A DNA stretch of 56,629 bases from Schoenoplectus triqueter (taxonomy: Eukaryota; Streptophyta; Magnoliopsida; Poales; Cyperaceae), in the NCBI GenBank assembly GCA_964058805.1, contig CAXKVV010000288.1, positions 1 to 56,629 of the forward strand, given 5' to 3'. A program made the position numbers and the translations under genes. This document shows, piece by piece, positions 47,675-56,629 of this stretch. The notes under the pieces are model-generated. The model had not been told where the DNA came from. It made no database searches and worked only from the letters and a program-made list of their open reading frames with translations. Each line of letters begins with the position of its first letter. Position 1 is the first letter of the stretch.

Positions 47675-48077
47675 GAGTAATGCTATGGTGCTTCGCGAAG
47701 TAAAAAAAAATTTGTGCTTCGCGTCCGTATCTCGAATTTAAAAGTTCAAACGGCCGATCCAAACCGTTGAGCATCATCTTCATATTGAAATATCCTTGGA
47801 GATCAAATTTTATATTTTTTTGAATTTTTTTGATATTTTTTAGATGGGTACAAAGTCGCTTGTTTTGGATGGTGCAGAAATCTTTAGATCAACAAACTTT
47901 GTACCCATCTAAAAAATATCAAAAAAATACAAAAAAATATAAAATTTGATCTCCAAGGATATTTCAATATGAAGATGATGCTCAATGGTTTGGATCGGCC
48001 GTTTGAACTTTTAAATTCGAGATACGGACGCGAAGCACAAAAGATTTTTTGCTTCGCGAAGCACCATAGCATTACTC
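47675..48077. mobile_element. Long-hairpin MITE family A, copy 2
   Basis: It has the same ends as copy 1 (GAGTAATGCTATGGTGCTTC and its inverse) and near-identical interior, including the GGGTACAAAG inner arm ends and the loop CGCTTGTTTTGGATGGTG. It is flanked by TA arrays. The high similarity of both copies and of both arms within each copy indicates recent spread. Confidence 0.88.
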
Positions 48078-48645
48078 TATATATATATATATCACATGAG
48101 TTCTAAATTTTCATACTTCTAAATTTGACTATTTAATTTTTTATGTTAAAAAAAACTAAATTTGAACTTAGTATTACTTTAAAATTCAAAGAAACACAAT
48201 ATTTGATGTATCAAGGTTGAATTTTGAAGCAATTACCGAATATTCAAATTTGGAGATGAGCACATTTAATATTTTTAAGGCATCATTCAATTAGTATGTA
48301 TTTTAAACGAAATTTAGAGTTTAACTTTACGAACCTTCAAATATTGAATATTACTACTCTTTCTTATAAAATTATAACTAAAACAGTAAAAATTTGAAAA
48401 TCTTGAAGTGAGTGATTGGAAAGCAGAACAGAAGGGGAAGAACGAGTAAAAAAAATGTGTATGTCACATGTAGGATATCTTCTGGAAATGTTATTTCGTT
48501 GAGCTTCTATATATAGATGGGTGACACACTGCAAATTATATTTGTTATTTTGCTGTCATTTGGTTATTTGTCAGATTTATGTTTATAAATCATTTTTTAG
48601 ATATCGATCGGGGCAATAACCTTAAATAGAAAAAAAATAGCATAA

Positions 48646-48694
<49 letters not shown>

Positions 48695-49009
48695 GCTAAG
48701 CTTATGAAAGTCTTCCGTGAGCTTTAACTCACCGTAAATTTTCTATATATATATATATATACTTGCGAAATTGTGGAAGTTTTTCTATTAGAATATTATT
48801 AGATTTGCTGAAACCGTAGTAATCCACACAAACGATCGTTCAAACTTGAAGCACATGATTCTTTTCTCTTTTCTCGTTAAGGGTATGTTCGTTTCCCATT
48901 AAAACAGCATCAGAAAGTTATTTTCGGTGGAATTTAATTTTTCATCAGTTCACTTACTATTAAACATAAATTCTACGGAAACTTTCTTTCTGAATATCAC
49001 TGAAAACCG
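48078..49009. other. Intergenic DNA with TA array and a truncated family B terminus
   Basis: A long TA array lies at about 48648-48690. At about 48695-48735 a stub reads CTTATGAAAGTCTTCCGTGAG followed by ACTCACCGTAAA, recalling the left end of family B; no matching partner end is present. No gene is recognised. Confidence 0.5.
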
Positions 49010-49014
49010 CCTTT

Positions 49015-49363
49015 TGTTGAGAATTGATTCAAAATATATTTTTAGGATATTTTTATTTAGGAAATTATTTTGAGAAAACTAATTTCAGCAAAGATAGAAT
49101 GATTATAGGATTATTTTAGTAAAGACAATAGTTAAAATTAGTAGACAATTATATTTAGAAAGTAATGGAGTTAGTGGGGTAATTTATAGAAAGTAGTGGA
49201 TGATATTTTAGGAATGTAGTAGAGTTAATTTAAGAAAGTTCTATACTATATAAACCATAGAACATTATGCAATTGTATGTCTCCAATATGTAATGAGTTA
49301 AGAAGAGAGTTTCAACGGAAATTATTTGTTTGTGTATTTATTTGTCCTTCCATTATTCCAACA
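49015..49363 (+). repeat. 5' LTR of the Copia element
   Basis: It starts TG and ends CA and equals the 3' LTR in length. A TATA-box-like CTATATAAAC lies at about 49246-49255, placing the likely transcription start roughly 30 bases downstream. Confidence 0.95.
49246..49255 (+). promoter_or_regulatory. TATA box of the Copia 5' LTR
   Basis: CTATATAAAC fits the plant TATA consensus and sits in the expected middle part of the LTR. The matching position of the 3' LTR reads CTATAGACAT, which no longer fits. Confidence 0.55.
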
Positions 49364-49366
49364 ATT

Positions 49367-49378
49367 TGGTATCAGAGC
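49367..49378 (+). other. Primer-binding site (tRNA-Met type)
   Basis: TGGTATCAGAGC lies three bases after the 5' LTR. It is the standard Copia priming sequence complementary to the 3' end of initiator tRNA-Met. Confidence 0.92.
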
Positions 49379-49403
49379 CGGTAGAAATCTTGGGTTGTTT
49401 TCA

Positions 49404-52398
49404 ATGGCAGAAGCAGGCGCCAACATGTCTAATCCATCGATTCCACTTTTCAAAGGAGAAAATTATGATTTTTGGAGTATTAAGATGACAACTCCATTCA
49501 AGTCTTATGGTCTGTGGGAGTTAGTCGAGAAAGGTGCCGGGACTACGACAGATGATCAAAAGAAGGATGCAAGAGCGCTGTTCTTTATACAATCAGCAAT
49601 GCATGAGTCGATATTCACGAAAATTTCAGCGGCGACAACAGCGAAAGCTGCTTGGACAATTCTGAAAACTGTGTTTCAGGGCAGTTCAAAGGTTATTGCC
49701 ATCAAATTGCAAGGGTTAAGGCGTGAATTTGAAACATTGAGCATGAAACAAGGCGAAACAATTCAGCAGTTTCTCACACGAGTCTCAACAATTGTTAATC
49801 AAATTCGTAGCTGTGGTGAAGATCTTTCTGAAGGAACTGTAGTAATGAAGGTATTGCGCAGCCTTACAACCAAATTCGACCATGTTGTAGCAGCGATTGA
49901 AGAATCTAAAGATCTGTCCACATACTATTTCGACGAGTTGATGGGTTCATTGCAAGTCCATGAAGTACGACTTCTCAGATCTGAAGAGAAGGATGATTCT
50001 AAGGCGTTCCTCACCAAAGGCAGTTCAGACAGAGGGAGAGGTCGCAGCAGTAGAGGTCGTGGAAGAGGTACAGGCAGTAGAGACAACCGTCAACAACAAA
50101 CAAAGAAGGATATCGAGTGCTACTATTGCCACAAGTTTGGTCATGTCAAAGCAGATTGCTACAAGAAGAAAAGGGAAGACGGACAAGGCAAGCAAGGCGT
50201 TGAATGTCACTATTGCCACAGGATCGGTCATGTGCAGGCTAATTGCTACAAGAAGAAGCGTGAGGAAGGGCAAGTCAATGTTGTTGAGGAGAAAGACAGC
50301 GAGAAAGGCACCGAAGCCATGCTCTTCATGACAAAAACAGATGAAATATCAGATGTAAGTCAAGTATGGTTTCTGGACAGTGGGTGTTCTAATCACATGT
50401 CCGGTTTCAAGCATCTCTTTGAAGAACTGGACGAGTCATACAAGAAGTCTGTGAGACTTGGTAACAACAAAGAAATACAAGTTGAAGGCATAGGCAAGGT
50501 GGCTGTCCAAACTGCAAGCAATATAAGGTTTTTACAAAACGTGTACTACATCCCCTAACTTTCACAAAATCTCCTAAGCATCGGACAAATGATGAACAAC
50601 GGGTATACGATCAAATTTGAAGGCAATACATGTAAAATTGAGGAGTCAGGAACAAAGCATGCAGTAGCAACCATTCAAAAGACACACAATAACTTGTTTC
50701 CGCTGGAGATGGTAGAAGTTGATGAAAGTGCACTTGCAGTCACAGAACTTAATCAAAGCCGATTATGGCATCTAAGGTATGGACATTTAAATATCAATGG
50801 TTTGAAGTTGCTAAACCAGAAACATATGGTGATAGGGCTACCAGAGATAGAAGAAGTCGGGTTATGTGAAAGTTGTATTCTTGGCAAACAATCAAAATTA
50901 CCATTTCCAAAGGATAAATCTCTCCGTGCAACTCGAGTACTTGAATTGGTGCATACCGACCTATGTGGGCCTATGGAGACAAGTTCAATGGGAGGAAGCA
51001 AATATTTTATGTTATTTATTGACGATTTCAGTAGAATGACATGGGTATTCTTCCTTACCTATAAAAGTGAAGTACTTAGGTTTTTAAAAAAAATTCAAGG
51101 CCATGGCTGAAACACAAACAGGGTCTCGGCTGAAAATCCTAAGATCAGATCGAGATGGCGAATATCAATCGACCGAATTCAAGCAATTTTGTGAAAAAGA
51201 GGGCATCTTACAGCAACTAACCACACCTTACACCCCCGAGCAAAACAGTGTAGCAGAACGAAAGAACCGAACTGTTGTTGGATTGGCAAGAAGCATGTTA
51301 CAATCAAAGGGCATGCCGAATTCTTTTTGGGCAGAAGCTGTAGCCACGGCAGTTTATATCCTCAATTTTTCACCGACAAAGGCAGTAATGAACAAAACCC
51401 CCTATGAAGCGTGGTTTGGAAGAAAACCAACAGTGAGCCACTTACGAGTCTTTGGATGCATTGCATACACTCTAGTCAACTCACACCACCGAAAGAAGTT
51501 GGATGCCAAATCTGAAAATTGCATTTTCATTGGCTATTGCATTCAATCGAAGGGATATCGACTTTATAACCCCGAAACAAAGAAGACAATTATCAGCCGC
51601 AATGTGATGTTTGATGAGAACATGAGTTGGAGATGGAACTCGGATGGTGTTGAAGCACCAATTGCTTTACAAGATGAAGATGAGGATAGCGAGGAGCTCC
51701 AACCAGAAATAAATAACATGCCAAAACCAATACAAGTTTATAGAAGACGAGGCAATCAACCATCACAGCAAAAGACCAAGACCTTACAAGAACTATATGA
51801 CACAACACAGGTGCTTATGGTAGCTGATCCTGAGTGCTTTGAGGAGGCAATTGAAAAAGAGGAGTGGTGTCAAGCAATGCAAGAAGAAGTGTCAGCAATA
51901 GAAAAGAATCAAACATGGCAGCTAGTTGAACTTCCTAAAGACAAACGTGCAATAGGGGTAAAATGGGTATATAAAACAAAGTTTGGTGCAGATGGAAGTA
52001 TGCAGAAGTACAAAGCAAGATTGGTAGTTAAGGGTTATGCTCAAGAGTATGGAGTAGATTATGAAGAGACATTCTCACCTGTTGCAAGGTTTGAAACAGT
52101 GAGGCTGCTGTTGGCATTGGCAGCACACTTGAAGAAACTTGTTTACCAGTTTGATGTGAAATCAGCCATAGCAATAGCAAAGAATCCGATGTTCCATGGA
52201 AGGTCAAAGCATATTGACATTAAACTCCACTTCATCAGAGATTTTGTGGCTGAGAAGATAGTTGAGCTCAAGTTTGTTACTTTAGAAAATCAGAAGGCGG
52301 ATATTCTAACTAAAGCATTGGCTTTGAGTACATTTGAAACTCTGCGGATGAAGCTTGGCGTAACCAATTTTAAATCAAGGGGGAGTGTTGAGAATTGA
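49404..52398 (+). pseudogene. Copia gag-pol reading frame, broken
   Basis: The ATG at 49404 (MAEAGANMS) starts gag. The capsid part is followed by an RG-rich linker and two CCHC zinc knuckles (CYYCHKFGHVKADC and CHYCHRIGHVQANC, about 50118-50250). The protease active site FLDSGCSNHMSG lies near 50370. An in-frame TAA at 50556-50558 replaces the residue before LSQNLLSIGQ. Integrase follows with HLRYGH and CESC zinc ligands and the catalytic Asp in HTDLCGP. After an A8 run (51086-51093) the frame shifts by one, and integrase resumes with RSDRDGEY and PYTPEQNSVAERKNR. RT begins (KWVYKTKFGADG, KARLVVKGYAQ) but after FDVKSA at about 52165 the text jumps to AIAIAKNPMFHGRSKHID of RNase H. The catalytic YVDD region is gone. 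The frame ends at 52398, inside the 3' LTR. Confidence 0.93.
52377..52385 (+). other. Polypurine tract of the Copia element
   Basis: AAGGGGGAG directly precedes the 3' LTR and is the expected primer for plus-strand DNA synthesis. Confidence 0.85.
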
Positions 52399-52734
52399 TT
52401 CAAAATATATTTTTAGGATATTTTTATTTAGGAAATTATTTTGAGAAAACTAATTTCAGCAAAGATAGAATGATTATAGGATTATTTTAGGAAAGACAAT
52501 AGTCAAAATTAGTAGACAATTATATTTAGAAAGTAATGGAGTTAGTGGGGTAATTTATAGGAAGTAGTGGATGATATTTTAGGAATGTAGTAAAGTTAAT
52601 TTAAGAAAGTTCTATGCTATAGACATCATAGAACATTATGCAATTATATGTCTCCAATATGTAATGAATTAAGAAGAAAGTTTCAACAGAAATTATTTAT
52701 TTATATATTTATTTGTCCTTTCATTATTCCAACA
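52386..52734 (+). repeat. 3' LTR of the Copia element
   Basis: It differs from the 5' LTR at about 16 positions by eye. Many are G in the 5' LTR versus A in the 3' LTR, as expected from deamination of methylated cytosine on the opposite strand. Its TATA box is lost. Confidence 0.95.
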
Positions 52735-52739
52735 CCTTT

Positions 52740-54415
52740 TTCGTTTTCCACATATTTTTGACGGAAAACGAAAATGAAAATTACCAAGATGACGCTCTTC
52801 CCACTATCGCATGCTCCCTCCCTCCGTAACTTCCGTTCCCAAGCGTGCCAAGCCAGAAGTACACCATAATCTCATTGTTACATCTTTCTCCTTGCAAACC
52901 CCACGTAACCTCTATGAGCTTCGCACAACACCCCTCCAGTGTAACCCTAGAACATAGCACGACAACCAGTGGACAAAGAAAGGATACATACAATAAGGAG
53001 TGAGAAAAGCTCTTGAATAAGATAAAGAGATAGGTGTGGAAGAGGAAAACAAAGGCTCTAGTACGTCTTAAACAGTCAAAATTGAAGACATTTATATCCC
53101 TTTATTATTTAACAACAAAGTCAAGTCGATTTTTCAACTGTTCTCTTGTCACAAGGTAGTTTTTCTTGATTGTAAGTACTTATAAGCACCAAGCTTAGGT
53201 CAAATTTTATATTTTTTTTTATTTATGTAAACTGCCGCTTTCCTTAGTTTTATATGAGGATTTGATTAAATACAAAACTAATTATTGTTCAATTACTACC
53301 CCTATTTTATTCATTCTAGTTTTCTCATCAATTATAATTAGTACCCCTAATTTGTTATTATGCCCAGTACTTGGCTGATTTAGCCCCTAATTTGTGAATA
53401 AGTCGGTTAGTATGATCGATATAAGTTCTAAATAGTGTTTTGTATATGTAAACTTGTACACTTTTTGGAATATTCATACAAATCAGCTTTAAATATTAAA
53501 TTTTCATTTCTGGTCCAATTCTGATGTGAAATAGAGGTTGTTCTGCAAATTTCTGAATTCTGGTACAAAACAAGTATAGTACAGGGTCTGCCTTGTTAAT
53601 TTCTAACATTCTGCATAGTTCTCGGTTAATTTTCAAGCATTACAGGGACTGTCGGGTAAAAATTGAGTCCTCAAAATATTTTATGTGGAAACTGATAATT
53701 AGACAGGGGTTTCTTTGTAAATTTTCATTTCTGGCAAGATCAGGGACTGAACTGTGACAGAAAGTTAAAATATTTTAGAAAACAGTCCCTGAACAAGGAC
53801 TGATTCATAACAGAACAATGACTAATTGGATCTTGGGATCTAGCTCTAATGCTCCTATTAAGTATTATAGGTTCAGTTCTGAATAAATTAAGTTATAGAT
53901 TAATAAAAGACAGTGCAAAATGATTTATTGGATAAGCGCTTGCAAATGGAAAATAGTATTTTCTTCTCAGTTTTCTTTTCCTTTCAACTAAACGAATGGA
54001 AAGAAAATAGTATTTTCTTTTCTGTACAAATGAACATGAGAAAAATTATATATCTTTCCTTCATATTTTTATTCTCTGGTGAAAATGATTTTTCAAATAT
54101 TTTCTGCACAAGTGAAGCAAGAATATAGATGTGAAAAATTCAATAGGCTTGTAGTTTATTTAGAAATAAGTCTATTTAATTTTCTTGTTTTCAATCTAAT
54201 AGTCGAGTGAGCCTTTAGTAAGCACACGATACCATCATGCAGGAAAAAGTTGCACTTTATTATATATTCTAAATCCACTATTACACTTCAAGTATTTGGA
54301 AAGTGAGTGAAATAAATAACGGGAAAGGATCAAAGGAAGGAGAATGAGGTGGAGGTGGTGAAAAGCCTCAACTCTGTCTCTATTCTCATTAGAAAAGTAA
54401 TACACGAAAGAAAAT
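52740..54415. other. Intergenic DNA upstream of the DUF4220 gene
   Basis: No gene is recognised. At 53230-53830 the wording (TACCCCTA, CAGGGACTG, AACAGTCCCTGAAC) is repetitive and may be old retroelement DNA. The last 150 bases should hold the promoter and leader of the next gene. Confidence 0.4.
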
Positions 54416-56518
54416 ATGGCTGAATCATTGAACCGATTATGGAACCAATTATGGAATAATTGGGAGATCCGACTATTGGTTTTGAGCAGCCTTTTTCTGC
54501 AGATTGTTCTGTTTGTCTTTGCCGGCCTTCGCAAGCGTGTCGTTCCTATTCGGATGAGCAAAACCCTTTCACGTTCTTGGCGGGCTCCTCGGAATATTGT
54601 TCTTCACTGGCTTCTTTGGCTGTCGTACCTGTCAGCTGATTTCATTGCAATCACTGCCCTTGGTTACCTATCCCAGTATGAAGACCATAGCAATGGTAGA
54701 ACCGGTGGCTCAAGCCCACAAAACCGGACCAAGCACCTGAGTATGTTCTGGGCTCCTTTCCTTCTCCTCCACCTCGGTGGCCAGGATACCATTACAGCCT
54801 TGTCAATTGAAGATAATGAGTTGTGGAAGCGGCACCTGTTAACCCTGATATCTGAAGTTGTGTTTGCCATCTATGTTTATTGCAAGTCCAATCCAATCAA
54901 AGGTGGCTTATGGCCTGCTGCCATTCCCATGTTTATAGCCGGGATTGTGAAATATGCTGAGAGGACCTGGTCTCTACAGCAGGCGAGCATGTCTGGCTTG
55001 TGGACCTCTGTAATCAGTGTGCCAGAGCCCAGTCCAAATCATGCGATGATGATGGAGGAGTATGCAGCAAATCGAGCTGCAGGGCTTCCATCTACAATCG
55101 TCGTTATAGGTGAGAAGCAAAAACAGTCTATGGCTGACCAGGATAAGCAGAACGTAGGTGAAACAAACGGGAATAATGGAGGTGACATTACAGATGAACG
55201 CTACTCGATAATTGTGTCTCAAGCATATCGGTTTTTCCAAATGTTTAAGGGCCTCTTTGTGGATCTCATTCTGAGCCTTGAGAATTGGGAGGAGAGCAAA
55301 AAAATTTTCAAAAAGCTCAAAAGCATAGAGGCTTACAAAGTAACTGAAATTGAGCTCTTGATGATGTATGAGATGCTCCATACCAAAGCAGATTTGCTAA
55401 ACACCTGGCATGGCTGTGCATTTCGTGTTCTCACTCTGGTCTGCAGCTTGACAGCCCTTTGTATCTTCACTGTGCATGGCAAAAGTGGGTTTGGACATAC
55501 TGAAATTGGTATAACTTATGTGTTGCTGGTAAGTGCAGTTGGGTTGGATATTCTTTCTATATTTAGCATGCTTGGATCGATGTGGACATTCGCCATGCTG
55601 ATGCAAAGTGCAACATGCCAAAAATATGAAAAGGCACTCTTCTTTCTTGTGAAAAAATTATGGCCCGCTCACAAATATCTATGGTCTAACCAAATGGGCC
55701 AGTATAATTTGATAGATTTTACTGTCATGGACAAGTGTTGCTTAAGGTGTAAGTATATTCCTTTTAAAGAGTATTGGGATGATTACCGGTACACCACATA
55801 TGTTACCGTCAACGAACAACTAAAAGATTTGGTACTCAAGGAGTTGAAGAACAAGATGACAATGGCAGTTAGCGAACACAAAGGCCAGTGGGTACTTCTG
55901 CGTGAGGGTTACTACAACGAGTTGAGATGGAGCGTGGGCGATGAGTTTGAGAAGAGCATCCTCATTTGGCATGTTGCAACCGATCTGCTGTGCAGCACTA
56001 ATCTACAAGACAAAATTTTCCTAACGGAATCAAATCCCGAACTAGGTCAGCATATATCAAACTATATGTTATTCCTTCTCATCATGCGTCCTTTTATGTT
56101 GCCCGCAGGCATTGGAAAGATCCGGTTCCAAGCAACCTGTGCAGAGGCAAGGAATTTCTTTACAAGCCGGAGGACCACTGAGCGAGAAATGATACTCAAA
56201 ATTAATACAGAATTTGACCCAAATGCCACCAAAGATGGTGCGAGCATGTCTGTTTTGTTTGACGGTTGCAGGCTTGCTCATGAATTGCAGAGAAATTTTG
56301 TCGGCAATACTGATGCGATGTGGAAACTGATCAATGCTGTGTGGGTCGAGATGTTGTGCTTTGCTGCAAACAAATGCAGAGGGCAGTTCCACGCCAAGCA
56401 AATGAGCCAGGGATCGGAATTTCTGACTATTGTCTGGTTGCTAATGGCTCAACTGGGGCTGGGAGATCAGTGCAAAGTTGAGGTGAACCCTATTGCTAAA
56501 TTGGTTGTTGCAAAGTGA
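54416..56518 (+). CDS. DUF4220/DUF594 multi-pass membrane protein, single exon, intact
   Basis: A 700-residue frame without introns starts MAESLNRLWNQLW and ends VVAK. Residues about 18-40 (IRLLVLSSLFLQIVLFVFAGL) form the first membrane segment. HWLLWLSYLSADFIAITALG, FWAPFLLLHLGGQDTITALS and the GGLWPAAIPMFIAGIVKYAERTW region are typical of DUF4220, which spans about residues 50-420 with more membrane segments near 340-400. The C-terminus carries DUF594 (about residues 630-690): CRLAHELQ, WKLINAVWVEMLCFAANKC, HAKQMSQGSEFLTIVWLLMAQLG. Also seen are ILIWHVATDLLC and SNYMLFLLIMRPFMLP. This large plant family is usually encoded by single-exon genes, often in local groups; its biochemical role is unknown. 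No lesion is visible. It lies 1.7 kb downstream of the Copia element on the same strand. Confidence 0.93.
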   Translation: MAESLNRLWNQLWNNWEIRLLVLSSLFLQIVLFVFAGLRKRVVPIRMSKTLSRSWRAPRNIVLHWLLWLSYLSADFIAITALGYLSQYEDHSNGRTGGSSPQNRTKHLSMFWAPFLLLHLGGQDTITALSIEDNELWKRHLLTLISEVVFAIYVYCKSNPIKGGLWPAAIPMFIAGIVKYAERTWSLQQASMSGLWTSVISVPEPSPNHAMMMEEYAANRAAGLPSTIVVIGEKQKQSMADQDKQNVGETNGNNGGDITDERYSIIVSQAYRFFQMFKGLFVDLILSLENWEESKKIFKKLKSIEAYKVTEIELLMMYEMLHTKADLLNTWHGCAFRVLTLVCSLTALCIFTVHGKSGFGHTEIGITYVLLVSAVGLDILSIFSMLGSMWTFAMLMQSATCQKYEKALFFLVKKLWPAHKYLWSNQMGQYNLIDFTVMDKCCLRCKYIPFKEYWDDYRYTTYVTVNEQLKDLVLKELKNKMTMAVSEHKGQWVLLREGYYNELRWSVGDEFEKSILIWHVATDLLCSTNLQDKIFLTESNPELGQHISNYMLFLLIMRPFMLPAGIGKIRFQATCAEARNFFTSRRTTEREMILKINTEFDPNATKDGASMSVLFDGCRLAHELQRNFVGNTDAMWKLINAVWVEMLCFAANKCRGQFHAKQMSQGSEFLTIVWLLMAQLGLGDQCKVEVNPIAKLVVAK

Positions 56519-56629
56519 AGTTGTATTTTTCCTTCTTTTCTCTTGTATCGTTGCAGTCTTTTATTCTTACCTTATTTCTTTGTTGGGATTTCTTATTTTC
56601 GTCAATATGAAATGATGACGAATGTGTAT

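Larger units (their letters stand above)
49015..52734 (+). mobile_element. Ty1-copia LTR retrotransposon (TNT1-94-like), internally deleted
   Basis: Two 349-bp LTRs (49015-49363 and 52386-52734) begin TGTTGAGAATTG and end ATTCCAACA. The 5-bp duplication CCTTT flanks the element (49010-49014 and 52735-52739), so it is a true insertion. The internal region has the primer-binding site, gag, protease, integrase and part of RT and RNase H in Copia order. At 3.7 kb it is about 1 kb shorter than a full element because most of RT and RNase H is missing. Three lesions block autonomy: a TAA stop, a frameshift in an A-run and the deletion. By eye the LTRs differ at about 16 of 349 positions, so insertion is moderately old. 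Confidence 0.95.

Noticed and set aside
49326..49403. Extension of the Copia gag frame upstream to an ATG at 49326
   Set aside because: That ATG lies in the 5' LTR ahead of the primer-binding site. The gag start at 49404 fits the family.
54235..55621. Minus-strand frames across the DUF4220 gene
   Set aside because: They are antisense to a 700-codon conserved frame.

Overview
This is a nuclear genome window from a flowering plant, most likely a eudicot. Its genes are intron-rich with GT-AG borders, the background is AT-rich, and there are many Copia, hAT, MULE, Tourist-type and Helitron remnants. There are plant-specific families (DUF4220/DUF594, PLAC8 cell-number-regulator, a beta-expansin relic). 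No bacterial operon, CRISPR array, rRNA or tRNA gene was seen. The species cannot be fixed from the sequence alone.

Layout: (1) 2.2-9.7 kb, minus strand: a four-exon histidine-phosphatase (phosphoglycerate-mutase-like) gene. Its 5.4-kb second intron carries a Helitron-like insertion holding a fragment of the splicing-factor gene SF3A3. (2) 10.5-11.85 kb, minus strand: a decayed, intron-containing TDP2 (tyrosyl-DNA phosphodiesterase 2) pseudogene. (3) 12.35-17.1 kb: non-coding repeat-rich DNA with a 75-bp tandem repeat and a GC-rich patch. (4) 18-23.8 kb: short DNA transposons, including a MULE-type element with 9-bp target duplications and GC-rich palindromes. (5) 23.9-27.7 kb, plus strand: a complete 14-exon RFT1 gene (519 codons). 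(6) 29.4-32.7 kb, plus strand: a complete 4-exon PLAC8/CNR6-like gene (239 codons). (7) 34.3-36.5 kb: a gag-only Copia relic and an orphan beta-expansin exon. (8) 38.0-39.8 and 46.25-48.1 kb: two clusters of long hairpin MITEs embedded in TA-type microsatellites, sharing families. (9) 42.2-45.9 kb: a Copia RNase H relic, a Tourist MITE nested in a hAT-type element, and a hAT MITE with perfect 8-bp duplications. (10) 49.0-52.7 kb: an LTR-bounded Ty1-copia element with a 5-bp duplication, disabled by a stop, a frameshift and an in-frame deletion of the reverse transcriptase core. (11) 54.4-56.5 kb, plus strand: an intact single-exon DUF4220/DUF594 membrane protein gene.

The host genes are unrelated housekeeping or membrane genes and form no pathway together. 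The most striking pattern is that RFT1 and the CNR6-like gene, about 5 kb apart, each carry a near-perfect short tandem duplication spanning an intron 3' splice site and the start of the following exon. In each gene only the downstream acceptor gives the full-length protein. No wholly new multi-gene system was found. The best leads are these splice-site duplications, the microsatellite-embedded hairpin MITE clusters, and the gene-fragment-bearing Helitron inside an intron.
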